Of a stretch of 64,000 nt of DNA, positions 52,203 through 61,012 are shown piece by piece (position 1 is the stretch's first letter; every line of letters starts with the position of its first letter). The position numbers and the translations under genes were made by a program. The stretch comes from an uncultured Streptomyces sp. Its GTDB lineage: Bacteria > Actinomycetota > Actinomycetes > Streptomycetales > Streptomycetaceae. Below the pieces are notes generated by a model, which did not search any database, was not told the DNA's origin, and worked only from the letters and a program-made list of their open reading frames with translations. Location: assembly GCF_947488945.1 (NCBI RefSeq), contig NZ_CANLBS010000017.1, positions 124,001 through 188,000 on the forward strand, written 5' to 3'.

Positions 52203-53876
52203 TCAGGAGGCCGACTCACCGGTCTCGTCGAGCAGCTTCTTGTACCAGTCGCGCAGGGCGTCGCCGCCCTTGGACTTCCAGTCGGACACCGCCTGCTGCA
52301 TGTCGCCGACCTTCCTGCGGCCGCGCACGATGTCCTTCTCCAGGTCCTCGAACTGGGCGTTCAGCTCGGTGTAGCGGGTGGGTTCCTGGATCTGCATGCC
52401 GAAGAAGAGCGGCTTCCTCAGGTGCGCGCCCTGGCGCTGCTGCCACTCGATGACGCCCTTGGCGACGTCCGGGTGGTCGGGGTAGGCGCGGAAGGGGGCG
52501 GGGCTGGCGACGTACTCGTAGGTGGCGAAGACCTCGTTGTTGCCCTGCTCGGTCTTGGTGAGGACGCCGTCCTTCAGGGTGTGGTGGGTGCCTTCCAGGC
52601 CGTACGCCTTGAGCCGCTGCTCCTTCGAGCCGTACGGGGCGGCCGTGTAGTTGGCGAGCGCGAGGACGTCCTCGACCGTCTTCTTGTCGGCCTTCTTGTT
52701 GACGAAGCACCAGATGTTTGAGGGGGCGGCCTCGTAGATGACCGGGTCGCCGCCGTCGTGGGCGAAGAAGTCGATCGCACCCATCCGGAAGTCCGGGTTG
52801 TCCAGCCGCTGCACGGTGGTGGCCGCGTACCAGTCGGAGATGTCGGCGTTGTACATCATGACGTTGCCCGCGGAGAAGGTGGTGCGCATGTCACCGGTCT
52901 CGGCCTTGGCGTCCGGGTGCACGAATCCGGCCGAGTACAGCGAGCGCGACCACTCCAGCGCTTCCAGGTACTCGTCGGTCTCGTAGCGGTTGACCAGCTT
53001 GCCGTCGACGAGCTGCCAGTAGTACGGCTTCTCCGGCAGCACCCCGAAGAACACGAACGACGACCAGGTCATGTCGCTGCACGCCCAGACCTTGCTCTTG
53101 GGGGCGTTGATCTCCTTGCAGAGGTCGAAGAACTCCTGGGTGGTGGTGGGGACCTCCCAGCCCTTCTCCTCGAAGAGGTCCGCGCGGTAGAAGGGCGTGA
53201 TGTTCGGGGTCGACTCCGCGGGCATCGGCAGGCCGCGCAGCTTGCCGGCGAAGACGGCGCGCTGCCAGGCGCCGGTGGGAATGGCCGCCAGGTTCGGGTA
53301 CGCCTTCACCTTGTCGCCGGAGAGGTACGGGCCGAGGTCCGCGAACTTGTTGGCGATGGCGCTCGGGATCTTGCCGCCCAGCTCCCAGCCGGGGACGACC
53401 ACGGCGTCCGGGATGCTGGAGGAGGCCAGCACCGCGCCGAGCTTCTGGCCGTAGACGTTGCCGTCCTGGTTCTGCCACTTGACGGAGACGCCGGCCGCCT
53501 CGTCCATCGCCTTCCAGTACGGGTTGCCCTCGCCCGGGGAGGTGCCCCACAGCGGCGCCATGATCGTCAGCTCGCCGCCCTTGCCGAGCTTCTTCGGCAC
53601 CGAGACGGCCAGCTGGTCGGCGGGGAGGGCGGTGGTGAAGCCGTCGGCCGAGCCGTTCTTGCCGGGGATGTCCGGGGTGACGGCCTTCGAGGGCACGTAG
53701 GACGGCAGGACGTCCTTCAGCTTCTTGCCGGTGGTGGTGCCCTCGTTCTTCGACCCGCCGGAACCGCCGCCGCAGGCCGCGAGGAGCGGTATCCCGCCGC
53801 CCACGACGGCCGCGGCGACGGCGGTGGAGGCGAGGAAGCCTCTCCGGCTCGGGGCGGAGGGGGAGTTCGGCGTCAT
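52203..53876 (-). CDS. Sugar-binding lipoprotein of the ABC importer
   Basis: A 557-residue extracytoplasmic solute-binding protein. The leader combines a twin-arginine motif (SRRGFLA, Arg11-Arg12) with a lipobox LLAAC (Cys35), so it is a Tat-exported lipoprotein. The mature part is a two-lobe periplasmic binding protein of the LipO/DUF3502-like type paired with LplB/LplC permeases. First gene of the minus operon; a TCGAAGCGCTTCGA operator lies 148 bases upstream. Xyloglucan oligosaccharide is the expected ligand from context. Confidence 0.9.
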   Translation of the reverse strand: MTPNSPSAPSRRGFLASTAVAAAVVGGGIPLLAACGGGSGGSKNEGTTTGKKLKDVLPSYVPSKAVTPDIPGKNGSADGFTTALPADQLAVSVPKKLGKGGELTIMAPLWGTSPGEGNPYWKAMDEAAGVSVKWQNQDGNVYGQKLGAVLASSSIPDAVVVPGWELGGKIPSAIANKFADLGPYLSGDKVKAYPNLAAIPTGAWQRAVFAGKLRGLPMPAESTPNITPFYRADLFEEKGWEVPTTTQEFFDLCKEINAPKSKVWACSDMTWSSFVFFGVLPEKPYYWQLVDGKLVNRYETDEYLEALEWSRSLYSAGFVHPDAKAETGDMRTTFSAGNVMMYNADISDWYAATTVQRLDNPDFRMGAIDFFAHDGGDPVIYEAAPSNIWCFVNKKADKKTVEDVLALANYTAAPYGSKEQRLKAYGLEGTHHTLKDGVLTKTEQGNNEVFATYEYVASPAPFRAYPDHPDVAKGVIEWQQRQGAHLRKPLFFGMQIQEPTRYTELNAQFEDLEKDIVRGRRKVGDMQQAVSDWKSKGGDALRDWYKKLLDETGESAS

Positions 53877-54023
53877 TGCGTCAACCCTTCGTGGTGCACC
53901 AGGACGATCCGTCGGCGGCGTGCCGTTCGGTTCCTCGGTCTGAGGTGGGCGTTACCGTCCGAGCCGGCGGCACGGCGCCGGCCGAGACGAAGCGGCCGAC
54001 TCCCGTGTCCGATGGGCGGGTTG

Positions 54024-54037
54024 TCGAAGCGCTTCGA
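54024..54037. promoter_or_regulatory. LacI-type operator 3
   Basis: A perfect 14-bp palindrome TCGAAGCGCTTCGA, nearer the importer operon start. Confidence 0.75.
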
Positions 54038-54163
54038 TGTTGCAGCGAGGTTAAGTGAACCCTTCCACTCGCACAAGAGTCCGTTTCGAACTTCCTGCCG
54101 CGTGTTTCCCACGGGTTTCTCCTGGACGTAAACGTGCATAGGGCAAGCGCTTGTTGCCGCTCT

Positions 54164-54205
54164 TGACACCCTCGGGGTGGGACCCGGAGCATCGAAGCGC
54201 TTCGA
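54164..54205 (+). promoter_or_regulatory. GH3-GH31 promoter with overlapping operator 4
   Basis: TTGACA (54164-54169) is a consensus -35. The expected -10 region about 17 bases later is directly followed or overlapped by the palindrome TCGAAGCGCTTCGA at 54192-54205, so a bound LacI protein would block the promoter. Confidence 0.6.
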
Positions 54206-54243
54206 AGATCCGAACTTGTCCCACTGCCCTAGGGGAACCGCAC

Positions 54244-57132
54244 GTGACGGACCATCCGCTGCCCTTCCGCGACCCGAACCTGTCCTTCGAGCGGCGCGTC
54301 GACGACCTCCTGCGACGGCTCACGCCGGACGAACGGATCGCGATGCTGCACCAGTTCGCCCCGGCCGTGGAGAGACTCGGCCTGGCCGCGTTCCGCACCG
54401 GCCAGGAGGCCCTGCACGGCGTCGCCTGGATGGGCGGCGCCACCGTCTTCCCGCAGGCGGTCGGACTCGGCGCGACGTGGAACGACGAACTGGTCCGCCG
54501 GATCGGCGAGGCCGTCGGCGACGAGGTCCGCGCCAAGCGGGCACTCGACGACCGGGTCGGCCTCAACGTGTGGTCCCCGACGGTCAACCTGCTGCGCCAC
54601 CCGCTGTGGGGCCGCAACGAGGAGGGGTACGCGGAGGACCCCGCGCTGACCTCCGCCATCGCCGTCGCCTACACCCGCGGCCTGCGCGGCGACGACCCGC
54701 GCTACTGGCGCACCGCCCCCGTCCTCAAGCACTGGCTCGCCCACAACAACGAGACCGACCGCGACACCGCCTCCTCCTCGGTCCGGCCCCGCGTCCTGCA
54801 CGAGTACGACCTCAGGGCGTTCCGCTCCGCGGTCCGCGCCGGGGCCGTCGCCGGGGTGATGCCCGCCTACAACCTCGTCAACGGCCGCCCCAACCACGTG
54901 TCGCCGCTGCTGGAAAGGGAGTTGAGGAGCTGGACCGACCAGCCGCTGGTGGTCTGCTCGGACGCCGGAGCCCCGAGCAACCTGGTCGACTCCGAGCACT
55001 ACTTCGACACCTACGAGGAGGCCACCGCTGCCGCGCTCAAGGCCGGCGTGGACAGCTTCACCGACCACGGCACCGACTCCTCGGTCATGACCGGGCGCGT
55101 CCGCGACGCCCTCGCCAAGGGGCTCCTCGACCCCGAGGACGTGGACACCGCGGTGCGTCGGCTGCTCTCCATGCGGTTCGCGCTGGGGGAGTTCGACCCC
55201 GCACTCGACCCGTACGCCGGGCCCGCCCCGTTCGACACCGAGGAGCACCGGGCCCTCGCCCTGGAGGCCGCCGAACAGGCCGTGGTGCTGCTGAAGAACG
55301 ACGGTCTGCTGCCGCTGGCCCCGGAACCCGGCCGGAAGATCGCCGTGGTCGGACTGCTCGCCGACGCCTGCAAACTCGACTGGTACAGCGGCACACTGCT
55401 GCACCGCTCCACCCCGCTCGACGGACTGCGCGCCCGCTTCGGGGCGGACCAGGTGGTCTTCGCCGAGGGAGCCGACCGCGTCCTGCTGACCTGCGAGGGC
55501 GGCGCCCTCCGGGTGCCGGAGGCCCCCGCCGCCCCGGACGCGGCGACCGCGACCGCCGCGGACGGCGCGCTCGACCCGGCCCTGCTCACCGGCCGCACCG
55601 ACCTCCCGCCGCTCGACGTCGCGCCCGTGGGCACCGAGTTCGCCCTGGTCGACTGGGGCGAGGGCGTGCTCACCCTCCGTACGGCACAGGGGCGTTACCT
55701 CTCCGTCGCGGACGACGGACACGTCAGGGCGTCGGCGGACGAACCCGGTGGCTGGGTCGTCCAGGAGACGTTCCGGCTGGAGTCGGTGGAGGGACACGAC
55801 GGCGGCTACCGCCTTCTGCACATCGGTACGGGTGGGTACGTCTGTGTCGCCGCCGACGGCGCGAAGGTTGCCGAGGAGGGCGAAAAACTTGCCCGGGACC
55901 GTGCGACCGTCTTCGGAGTCGACACCGTGGAGCGCGGCGAGGACGCCGTCGCCCGCGCCGCCGCCGTCGCCCACACCGTCGTCGTGGTGGCCGGGAACGA
56001 CCCGCACATCAACGGCCGGGAGACCGAGGACCGCACCACCCTCGCCCTCCCGCCGCACCAGGACCGCCTCTGGCGCGCCGCCCACGCCGCGAACCCGCGC
56101 ACCGTCCTGGCGCTCACCTCCGCCTACCCCTACGCGGTGCCCGAGGCGGACGAGGCGCTCCCCGCGCTGCTGTGGACCGCCCACGGCGGCCAGGCCGCCG
56201 GCGCCGCGCTGGCCCGGATCCTGGCCGGCGACGTCTCACCCGGCGGCCGCCTCCCGCAGACCTGGTACGGCTCCGACGCCGATCTGCCGGACCTGCTGGA
56301 CTACGACGTGATCGGCTCCCGGCAGACCTACCAGTACTTCCCCGGCCAGGCCCTCTACCCGTTCGGGCACGGCCTGTCGTACGGCGCCTTCGTCCACTCC
56401 GGCCTGACCGTCGCACGCGACGGCGACACCGTGCGCGCCGCGCTGACCGTCACCGCCACCGGGGACACCACCGCCGACGAGGTCGCCCAGCTCTACGTAC
56501 GGCGCACCGGCCCCGGCGCCGAGCGGCTCCCGCTGCGCAAGCTCGTCGCGCACCGCAGGGTACGGCTCGCCCCCGGGGAGGAGCGGCGGCTCGACTTCGC
56601 GGTGCCCTTCGAGGAGCTGGGCCACTGGGACGTGGCGCACGGCCGCTGGACCGTCGAACCCGGCACGTACGAGTTCCTGGCCGGCGCCTCCAGCGCGGAC
56701 GTCCGGCTCACCGCGACCCTCACCGTCGACGGCGAGCCCGCCGGACCGCGCCCCGTGCGGGAACGCGGCCTGGAGGCCGCCGACTACGACGAGCAGCACG
56801 GCACCGCCCTCGTCGACCGCGCGAAGACCGACGGCGACGCGGTCGCCGCCGCCGGACCGGAGGGCGGCCGGCTGCTCTTCGAGCGCTGCGCCTTCGGCAC
56901 CGGTACCCGCACCGTCACCGCGACCGTCTCCGGCGAGGGCACGCTCGCACTGACCGCCGGGGGAGCGACCGCGGTGCTGACCGTGGCCGACGCCGGGGGC
57001 CCGTACGCGTACACCACCGTGACCGGGGAGTTCGCCGCGGAGGGCGAGCGGGACCTCGCGGTCCAGCTCACCGGCTCGGTGCGCCTGGCGCGGCTCGCCT
57101 TCGACGGCGGCCCGGCCGGAGCCGGCCGATGA
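54244..57132 (+). CDS. GH3 glycosidase with an inserted beta-trefoil-like domain
   Basis: A 962-residue intracellular GH3 enzyme. The N-terminal barrel has the nucleophile Asp240 in VVCSDAGAPSN, where SDW is more usual. The second domain opens LLKNDGLLPLAP; VVVVAGNDPHINGRETEDRT matches its acid/base region. Between its halves (about residues 415-550) is an insert TLRTAQGRYLSVADDGHV and LLHIGTGGYVCVAADG, two fascin/ricin-like beta-trefoil repeats. A fibronectin-like domain and a CBM6-like C-terminus follow. Probably beta-glucosidase or beta-xylosidase acting on debranched oligosaccharides. GTG 54244 chosen. Confidence 0.85.
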   Translation: MTDHPLPFRDPNLSFERRVDDLLRRLTPDERIAMLHQFAPAVERLGLAAFRTGQEALHGVAWMGGATVFPQAVGLGATWNDELVRRIGEAVGDEVRAKRALDDRVGLNVWSPTVNLLRHPLWGRNEEGYAEDPALTSAIAVAYTRGLRGDDPRYWRTAPVLKHWLAHNNETDRDTASSSVRPRVLHEYDLRAFRSAVRAGAVAGVMPAYNLVNGRPNHVSPLLERELRSWTDQPLVVCSDAGAPSNLVDSEHYFDTYEEATAAALKAGVDSFTDHGTDSSVMTGRVRDALAKGLLDPEDVDTAVRRLLSMRFALGEFDPALDPYAGPAPFDTEEHRALALEAAEQAVVLLKNDGLLPLAPEPGRKIAVVGLLADACKLDWYSGTLLHRSTPLDGLRARFGADQVVFAEGADRVLLTCEGGALRVPEAPAAPDAATATAADGALDPALLTGRTDLPPLDVAPVGTEFALVDWGEGVLTLRTAQGRYLSVADDGHVRASADEPGGWVVQETFRLESVEGHDGGYRLLHIGTGGYVCVAADGAKVAEEGEKLARDRATVFGVDTVERGEDAVARAAAVAHTVVVVAGNDPHINGRETEDRTTLALPPHQDRLWRAAHAANPRTVLALTSAYPYAVPEADEALPALLWTAHGGQAAGAALARILAGDVSPGGRLPQTWYGSDADLPDLLDYDVIGSRQTYQYFPGQALYPFGHGLSYGAFVHSGLTVARDGDTVRAALTVTATGDTTADEVAQLYVRRTGPGAERLPLRKLVAHRRVRLAPGEERRLDFAVPFEELGHWDVAHGRWTVEPGTYEFLAGASSADVRLTATLTVDGEPAGPRPVRERGLEAADYDEQHGTALVDRAKTDGDAVAAAGPEGGRLLFERCAFGTGTRTVTATVSGEGTLALTAGGATAVLTVADAGGPYAYTTVTGEFAAEGERDLAVQLTGSVRLARLAFDGGPAGAGR

Positions 57133-57223
57133 CCCCGCCGCGCGGCCTGTCCGCGACCCGCCGCACCCCCTCCGGCCGGGCCGGGTCCCGCCCCGGCCGT
57201 GCCGCCCTCTGCGAGGAGTCCCG

Positions 57224-59521
57224 ATGAAGTTCACCGACGGCTTCTGGCTGATGCGCGAAGGGGTCCACGCCTCCTACGCCACCGAGGTCCGCGACCTGAG
57301 CGTGGAGGCCGACCGGTTCACCGCGTACGCCTCGGTCAAACGCGTCGCCGACCGGGGCGACACCCTCAACACGCCGCTGATCACCGTCGAGTGCTTCTCC
57401 CCGGCGGAAGGCGTCATCGGCGTCCGCGCCACCCACCACGCCGGGAAGGTGCGGCGCGGACCGGACTTCGCGCTCGCCCCGGCCGCGGCGGGCGCGCGCA
57501 CCCGCAGGGACGGCTCGGTCACCGAACTCACCAGCGGACCACTGACGTTGCGGATGGACGGCGACGGGCCGTGGGGGATCACCTTCCACGACGCGGACGG
57601 CGAGCGGATCACCGGCGTCGACCGCAAGGGCACCGCCTTCGCCACCGCCCCCGACGGCACGCACCACATGATCGCCCAACTCGCGCTGGCCGTAGGCGAG
57701 AACGTCTACGGACTCGGCGAACGCTTCACCCCGTTCGTCAGGAACGGCCAGACCGTCGAGATCTGGCAGGCGGACGGCGGCACCAGCAGCGAGCAGGCCT
57801 ACAAGAACGTCCCGTTCTACCTCTCCTCGCGCGGCTACGGCGTCTTCGTCAACCACCCCGGCAAGGTCTCCTTCGAGATCGGCTCCGAATCGGTCGGCCA
57901 GGTCCAGTTCAGCGTCGAGGACCAGACGATGGAGTACTACGTCGTCGCCGGACCCACCCCCAAGGAGGTGCTGGCCCGCTACACCGCGCTCACCGGCCGC
58001 CCCGCGCTGCCCCCGGCCTGGTCGTTCGGCCTCTGGCTCACCACGTCCTTCTGCACCTCCTACGACGAGGACACCGTCACCTCGTTCGTGGAGGGCATGG
58101 CCGAGCGGGACATCCCGCTCTCCGTCTTCCACTTCGACTGCTTCTGGATGCGCGAGTACCAGTGGTCGGACTTCGCCTGGGACCCCGAGGTCTTCCCCGA
58201 CCCGGCCGGCATGCTCGCCCGGCTCAAGGAGCGGGGCCTGCGGATCAGCATGTGGATCAACCCGTACATCGCCCAGAAGTCCCCGCTCTTCGCGGAGGGC
58301 GCCGCACGCGGATTCCTGGTGCGGCGGCCCGGCGGGGACGTCTGGCAGTGGGACCTCTGGCAGCCCGGGATGGCCCTGGTCGACTTCACCGACCCGGACG
58401 CCCGCGCCTGGTACGCCGACAAGCTGCGGGTCCTGCTCGACCAGGGCGTCGACTGCTTCAAGACCGACTTCGGCGAGCGCATCCCCACCGACGTCGTCTG
58501 GCACGACGGCTCCGACCCCGAGCGGATGCACAACTACTACGCCCAGCTCTACAACCGGACCGTCTTCGAACTGCTGGAGAAGGAGCGCGGCGCCGGCGAG
58601 GCGGTCCTGTTCGCCCGCTCGGCGACCGCGGGCGGCCAGCAGTACCCGGTCCACTGGGGCGGCGACTGCTTCGCCTCCTTCGGCGCGATGGCGGAGTCGC
58701 TGCGCGGCGGCCTGTCGCTGTCGCTGTCCGGCTTCGGCTTCTGGAGCCACGACATCGGCGGCTTCGAGGGCACCCCCGACCCGGCGGTCTTCAAGCGCTG
58801 GCTCGCCTTCGGCCTGCTCTCCTCGCACAGCCGTCTGCACGGCAACGTCTCCTACCGGGTGCCGTGGGAGTTCGGCGACGAGGCGGTCGACGTGACCAGG
58901 AAGTTCACCCTCCTCAAGCACCGCCTGATGCCCTACCTCTACGGTGCGGCGGTCGAGGCCCACCGCACCGGCGTCCCGATGATGCGCCCCATGCTGCTGG
59001 AGTTCCCGAAGGACCCCGCGACCCGCACCCTGGACCGGCAGTACATGCTCGGCCCGGACCTGCTGGTCGCCCCCGTCTTCACCGAGGACGGGCGGGTCGA
59101 GTACTACGTCCCCGAGGGCGCCTGGACCCACCTGCTCACCGGCGAGACGGTCACCGGACCGGCCTGGCGCCACGAGACCCACGGCTTCGACAGCCTGCCG
59201 CTGCTCGTCCGGCCCGGCGCGGTGCTGCCCTGGGGCGAGGACGACCAGCGCCCCGACGGGGACTGGCTCGGCGGCCTCACCCTGCGCTGCTACCCCGGAG
59301 GCCCGGCGGACGGCGCGGCCGTCACGGTCACCGTCCCCGGCCCCACCGGCACACCAGCCGCCTCCTACCGCGTCCTGCGCGACGCCGACGGGCTGCGGGT
59401 GGAGGCGGAGGGAACCGACCGCCCCTACCGGGTGTGCGACGAGCGGTCCGGCGCGTCCGCCGAAGGGACGGGCGCACTGACCGTGCCGGTCCGGGAGGCG
59501 GAGGTCCCGCCCTCTCCGTGA
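57224..59521 (+). CDS. GH31 alpha-xylosidase
   Basis: A 765-residue cytoplasmic enzyme removing the non-reducing alpha-1,6-xylose of xyloglucan oligosaccharides. The nucleophile Asp415 is in CFKTDFGERIP and the acid/base Asp481 in HWGGDCFASF, one residue off from D416 and D482 of E. coli YicI, the reference alpha-xylosidase. SVFHFDCFWMREYQWSDFAW is the xylosidase-type substrate loop. ATG 57224 has GAGGAG just upstream. It is cotranscribed with the GH3 gene, 91 bases apart, and followed by a hairpin. Confidence 0.92.
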   Translation: MKFTDGFWLMREGVHASYATEVRDLSVEADRFTAYASVKRVADRGDTLNTPLITVECFSPAEGVIGVRATHHAGKVRRGPDFALAPAAAGARTRRDGSVTELTSGPLTLRMDGDGPWGITFHDADGERITGVDRKGTAFATAPDGTHHMIAQLALAVGENVYGLGERFTPFVRNGQTVEIWQADGGTSSEQAYKNVPFYLSSRGYGVFVNHPGKVSFEIGSESVGQVQFSVEDQTMEYYVVAGPTPKEVLARYTALTGRPALPPAWSFGLWLTTSFCTSYDEDTVTSFVEGMAERDIPLSVFHFDCFWMREYQWSDFAWDPEVFPDPAGMLARLKERGLRISMWINPYIAQKSPLFAEGAARGFLVRRPGGDVWQWDLWQPGMALVDFTDPDARAWYADKLRVLLDQGVDCFKTDFGERIPTDVVWHDGSDPERMHNYYAQLYNRTVFELLEKERGAGEAVLFARSATAGGQQYPVHWGGDCFASFGAMAESLRGGLSLSLSGFGFWSHDIGGFEGTPDPAVFKRWLAFGLLSSHSRLHGNVSYRVPWEFGDEAVDVTRKFTLLKHRLMPYLYGAAVEAHRTGVPMMRPMLLEFPKDPATRTLDRQYMLGPDLLVAPVFTEDGRVEYYVPEGAWTHLLTGETVTGPAWRHETHGFDSLPLLVRPGAVLPWGEDDQRPDGDWLGGLTLRCYPGGPADGAAVTVTVPGPTGTPAASYRVLRDADGLRVEAEGTDRPYRVCDERSGASAEGTGALTVPVREAEVPPSP

Positions 59522-59527
59522 GAGACA

Positions 59528-59562
59528 GGGGAAGGGACCGGCCGCGGCACGGCCCCTTCCCC
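59528..59562 (+). terminator. Terminator after the GH31 gene
   Basis: GGGGAAGGG (59528-59536) pairs with CCCTTCCCC (59554-59562), with an inner GGCCG/CGGCC pairing. It starts 7 bases after the stop. Confidence 0.6.
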
Positions 59563-59623
59563 TTCGACGGGAGCGGTGGCGGGCCGTGGGCCGGCGTGCC
59601 CGCCGCCGCATCCGCGGCGCCGC

Positions 59624-61012
59624 TCAGTCGCGGCCGGCACCCGTTCCCGCCCCGTCCGCCCCGCCCCCCGACCGCCGTGCCGGGACGCCGAGGGCGAGCA
59701 GCGCGGTGTCGTCGTCCACGCCCGCGCCCAGCTCCGCCAGGAGTCTCTGCAACGCGGTGATCGCCGCCCGCGCGCCCGCCGGGGCGAGGGCGGCGGTGAG
59801 GGCCAGCAGCGCCTCGTCGCCGTAGCGGTCGCTGCCCGACGCGTCCCGGGTCTCCGTACGGGCCTCGGTGAGCCCGTCGGTGTAGAGCAGCACGGTGTCC
59901 CCCGGCCGCAGGCGGACCGTGGTGGTGGCGATCTCGGCCTCCGGGAACGCCCCGATGAGCTGGCCGCCCGGGGTCGGCAGCCGGCGCGCGGTCCCGTCGG
60001 CGCTCAGCAGGATCGCCGGAGGATGCCCGCCGGACGCCAGCGTCAGCCGTACGTCGCCGCCGTCGCCTTCGGGGGCCACCACCCCGAACAGCACCGTGCA
60101 GAAACGCGGCTCGGTGTCGTGGTACTCCCTGGTCAGGACCGTGTTCAGGTTGGTGAGCACGGCGGCCGGGTCACCGTCGTAGACCGCCGCGGCGCGCAGG
60201 GTGTAGCGCACCAGCGAGGTCACGGCGGCGGCCTCCGCGCCCTTGCCGCGCACGTCCCCGAGGAACAGCCCCCACGCCCCGCCGGCCAGCGGGAACAGGT
60301 CGTAGAAGTCACCGCCCACCTCGTCGACGGAGGCGATGTGGTAGTGGGCGGCCACTTCCAGGCACTCGGGGGCGCTCAGCACCGGTGGCAGCAGGGTGCG
60401 CTGCAGGGTCGTCGTCAGCCGCTGGAGCCGTGCCCGCTCGCGTTCGGTGGCGAGGAACGCCGCCTCGGTCTCCCGGCGGGCCCGCTCGGCCTCCCCGTGG
60501 GCCCGCTCCGCCTCCAGGCGGGCGTCCTCCGCCTCCTGCCGCGCGCGCAGCAGCTCCGTCTCGTAGGCCCGTCGGTCGTGCGCGTCGAAGAGCGTCGTTC
60601 GGATCAGCAGCGGCCGGCCCTCGCCGTCCGACTTGACCGTGGAGGTGACGAGCACCGGCAGCCGGGTGCCGTCCGCCGCCTTCAGCTCCAGCGCGATGCC
60701 GCCGATCTCGCCCTGCATGCCGAGCAGCGGCGCGAAATGCGTCTCGTAGTACAGGCGCCCACCGACCGTGAGCAGGTCGGCGAAGGTACTGCGGCCCACC
60801 AGCTCCTCCCGGTCGCGGCCCAGCCACCCCAGCAGGGTGTTGTTGACCTTGGCGATCCGGCCGTCCAGGAAGGTGGACAGGTAGCCGCACGGCGCGTTCT
60901 CGTACAGGTCCTCGGCGCTGTCCGCCAGAAGGGCCGACAGCCGGTCCGGGGCCTTGGCGGCCCCGGGGTCGGCACCGGGCCGCTCCTCGTCCCCGTCCCC
61001 CGCGGCCGTCAC
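59624..61012 (-). CDS. PAS / PP2C (SpoIIE-type) phosphatase, RsbP-like
   Basis: A 462-residue regulator phosphatase. A PAS sensor (about residues 25-150: ENAPCGYLSTFLDGRIAKVN, NTLLGWLGRDREELVGRSTF) is followed by an Arg/Glu/Ala-rich coiled coil and a PP2C-type domain with VDEVGGDFYDLFPL, LFLGDVRGKGAEAA, LASGGHPPAILL and LLYTDGLTEAR (metal Asp/Gly residues). It would dephosphorylate an anti-anti-sigma factor. GTG 61012 overlaps the stop of the hydrolase, as in the Bacillus rsbQ-rsbP pair. Confidence 0.9.
   Translation of the reverse strand: MTAAGDGDEERPGADPGAAKAPDRLSALLADSAEDLYENAPCGYLSTFLDGRIAKVNNTLLGWLGRDREELVGRSTFADLLTVGGRLYYETHFAPLLGMQGEIGGIALELKAADGTRLPVLVTSTVKSDGEGRPLLIRTTLFDAHDRRAYETELLRARQEAEDARLEAERAHGEAERARRETEAAFLATERERARLQRLTTTLQRTLLPPVLSAPECLEVAAHYHIASVDEVGGDFYDLFPLAGGAWGLFLGDVRGKGAEAAAVTSLVRYTLRAAAVYDGDPAAVLTNLNTVLTREYHDTEPRFCTVLFGVVAPEGDGGDVRLTLASGGHPPAILLSADGTARRLPTPGGQLIGAFPEAEIATTTVRLRPGDTVLLYTDGLTEARTETRDASGSDRYGDEALLALTAALAPAGARAAITALQRLLAELGAGVDDDTALLALGVPARRSGGGADGAGTGAGRD

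Larger units (their letters stand above)
53877..54243. promoter_or_regulatory. Divergent control region of the xyloglucan operons
   Basis: 367 bases between the divergent importer/hydrolase and GH3-GH31 operons. It contains two perfect TCGAAGCGCTTCGA palindromes, a CAAGCGCTTG palindrome at 54145-54154 and a TTGACA box at 54164-54169. No credible gene. Confidence 0.8.
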
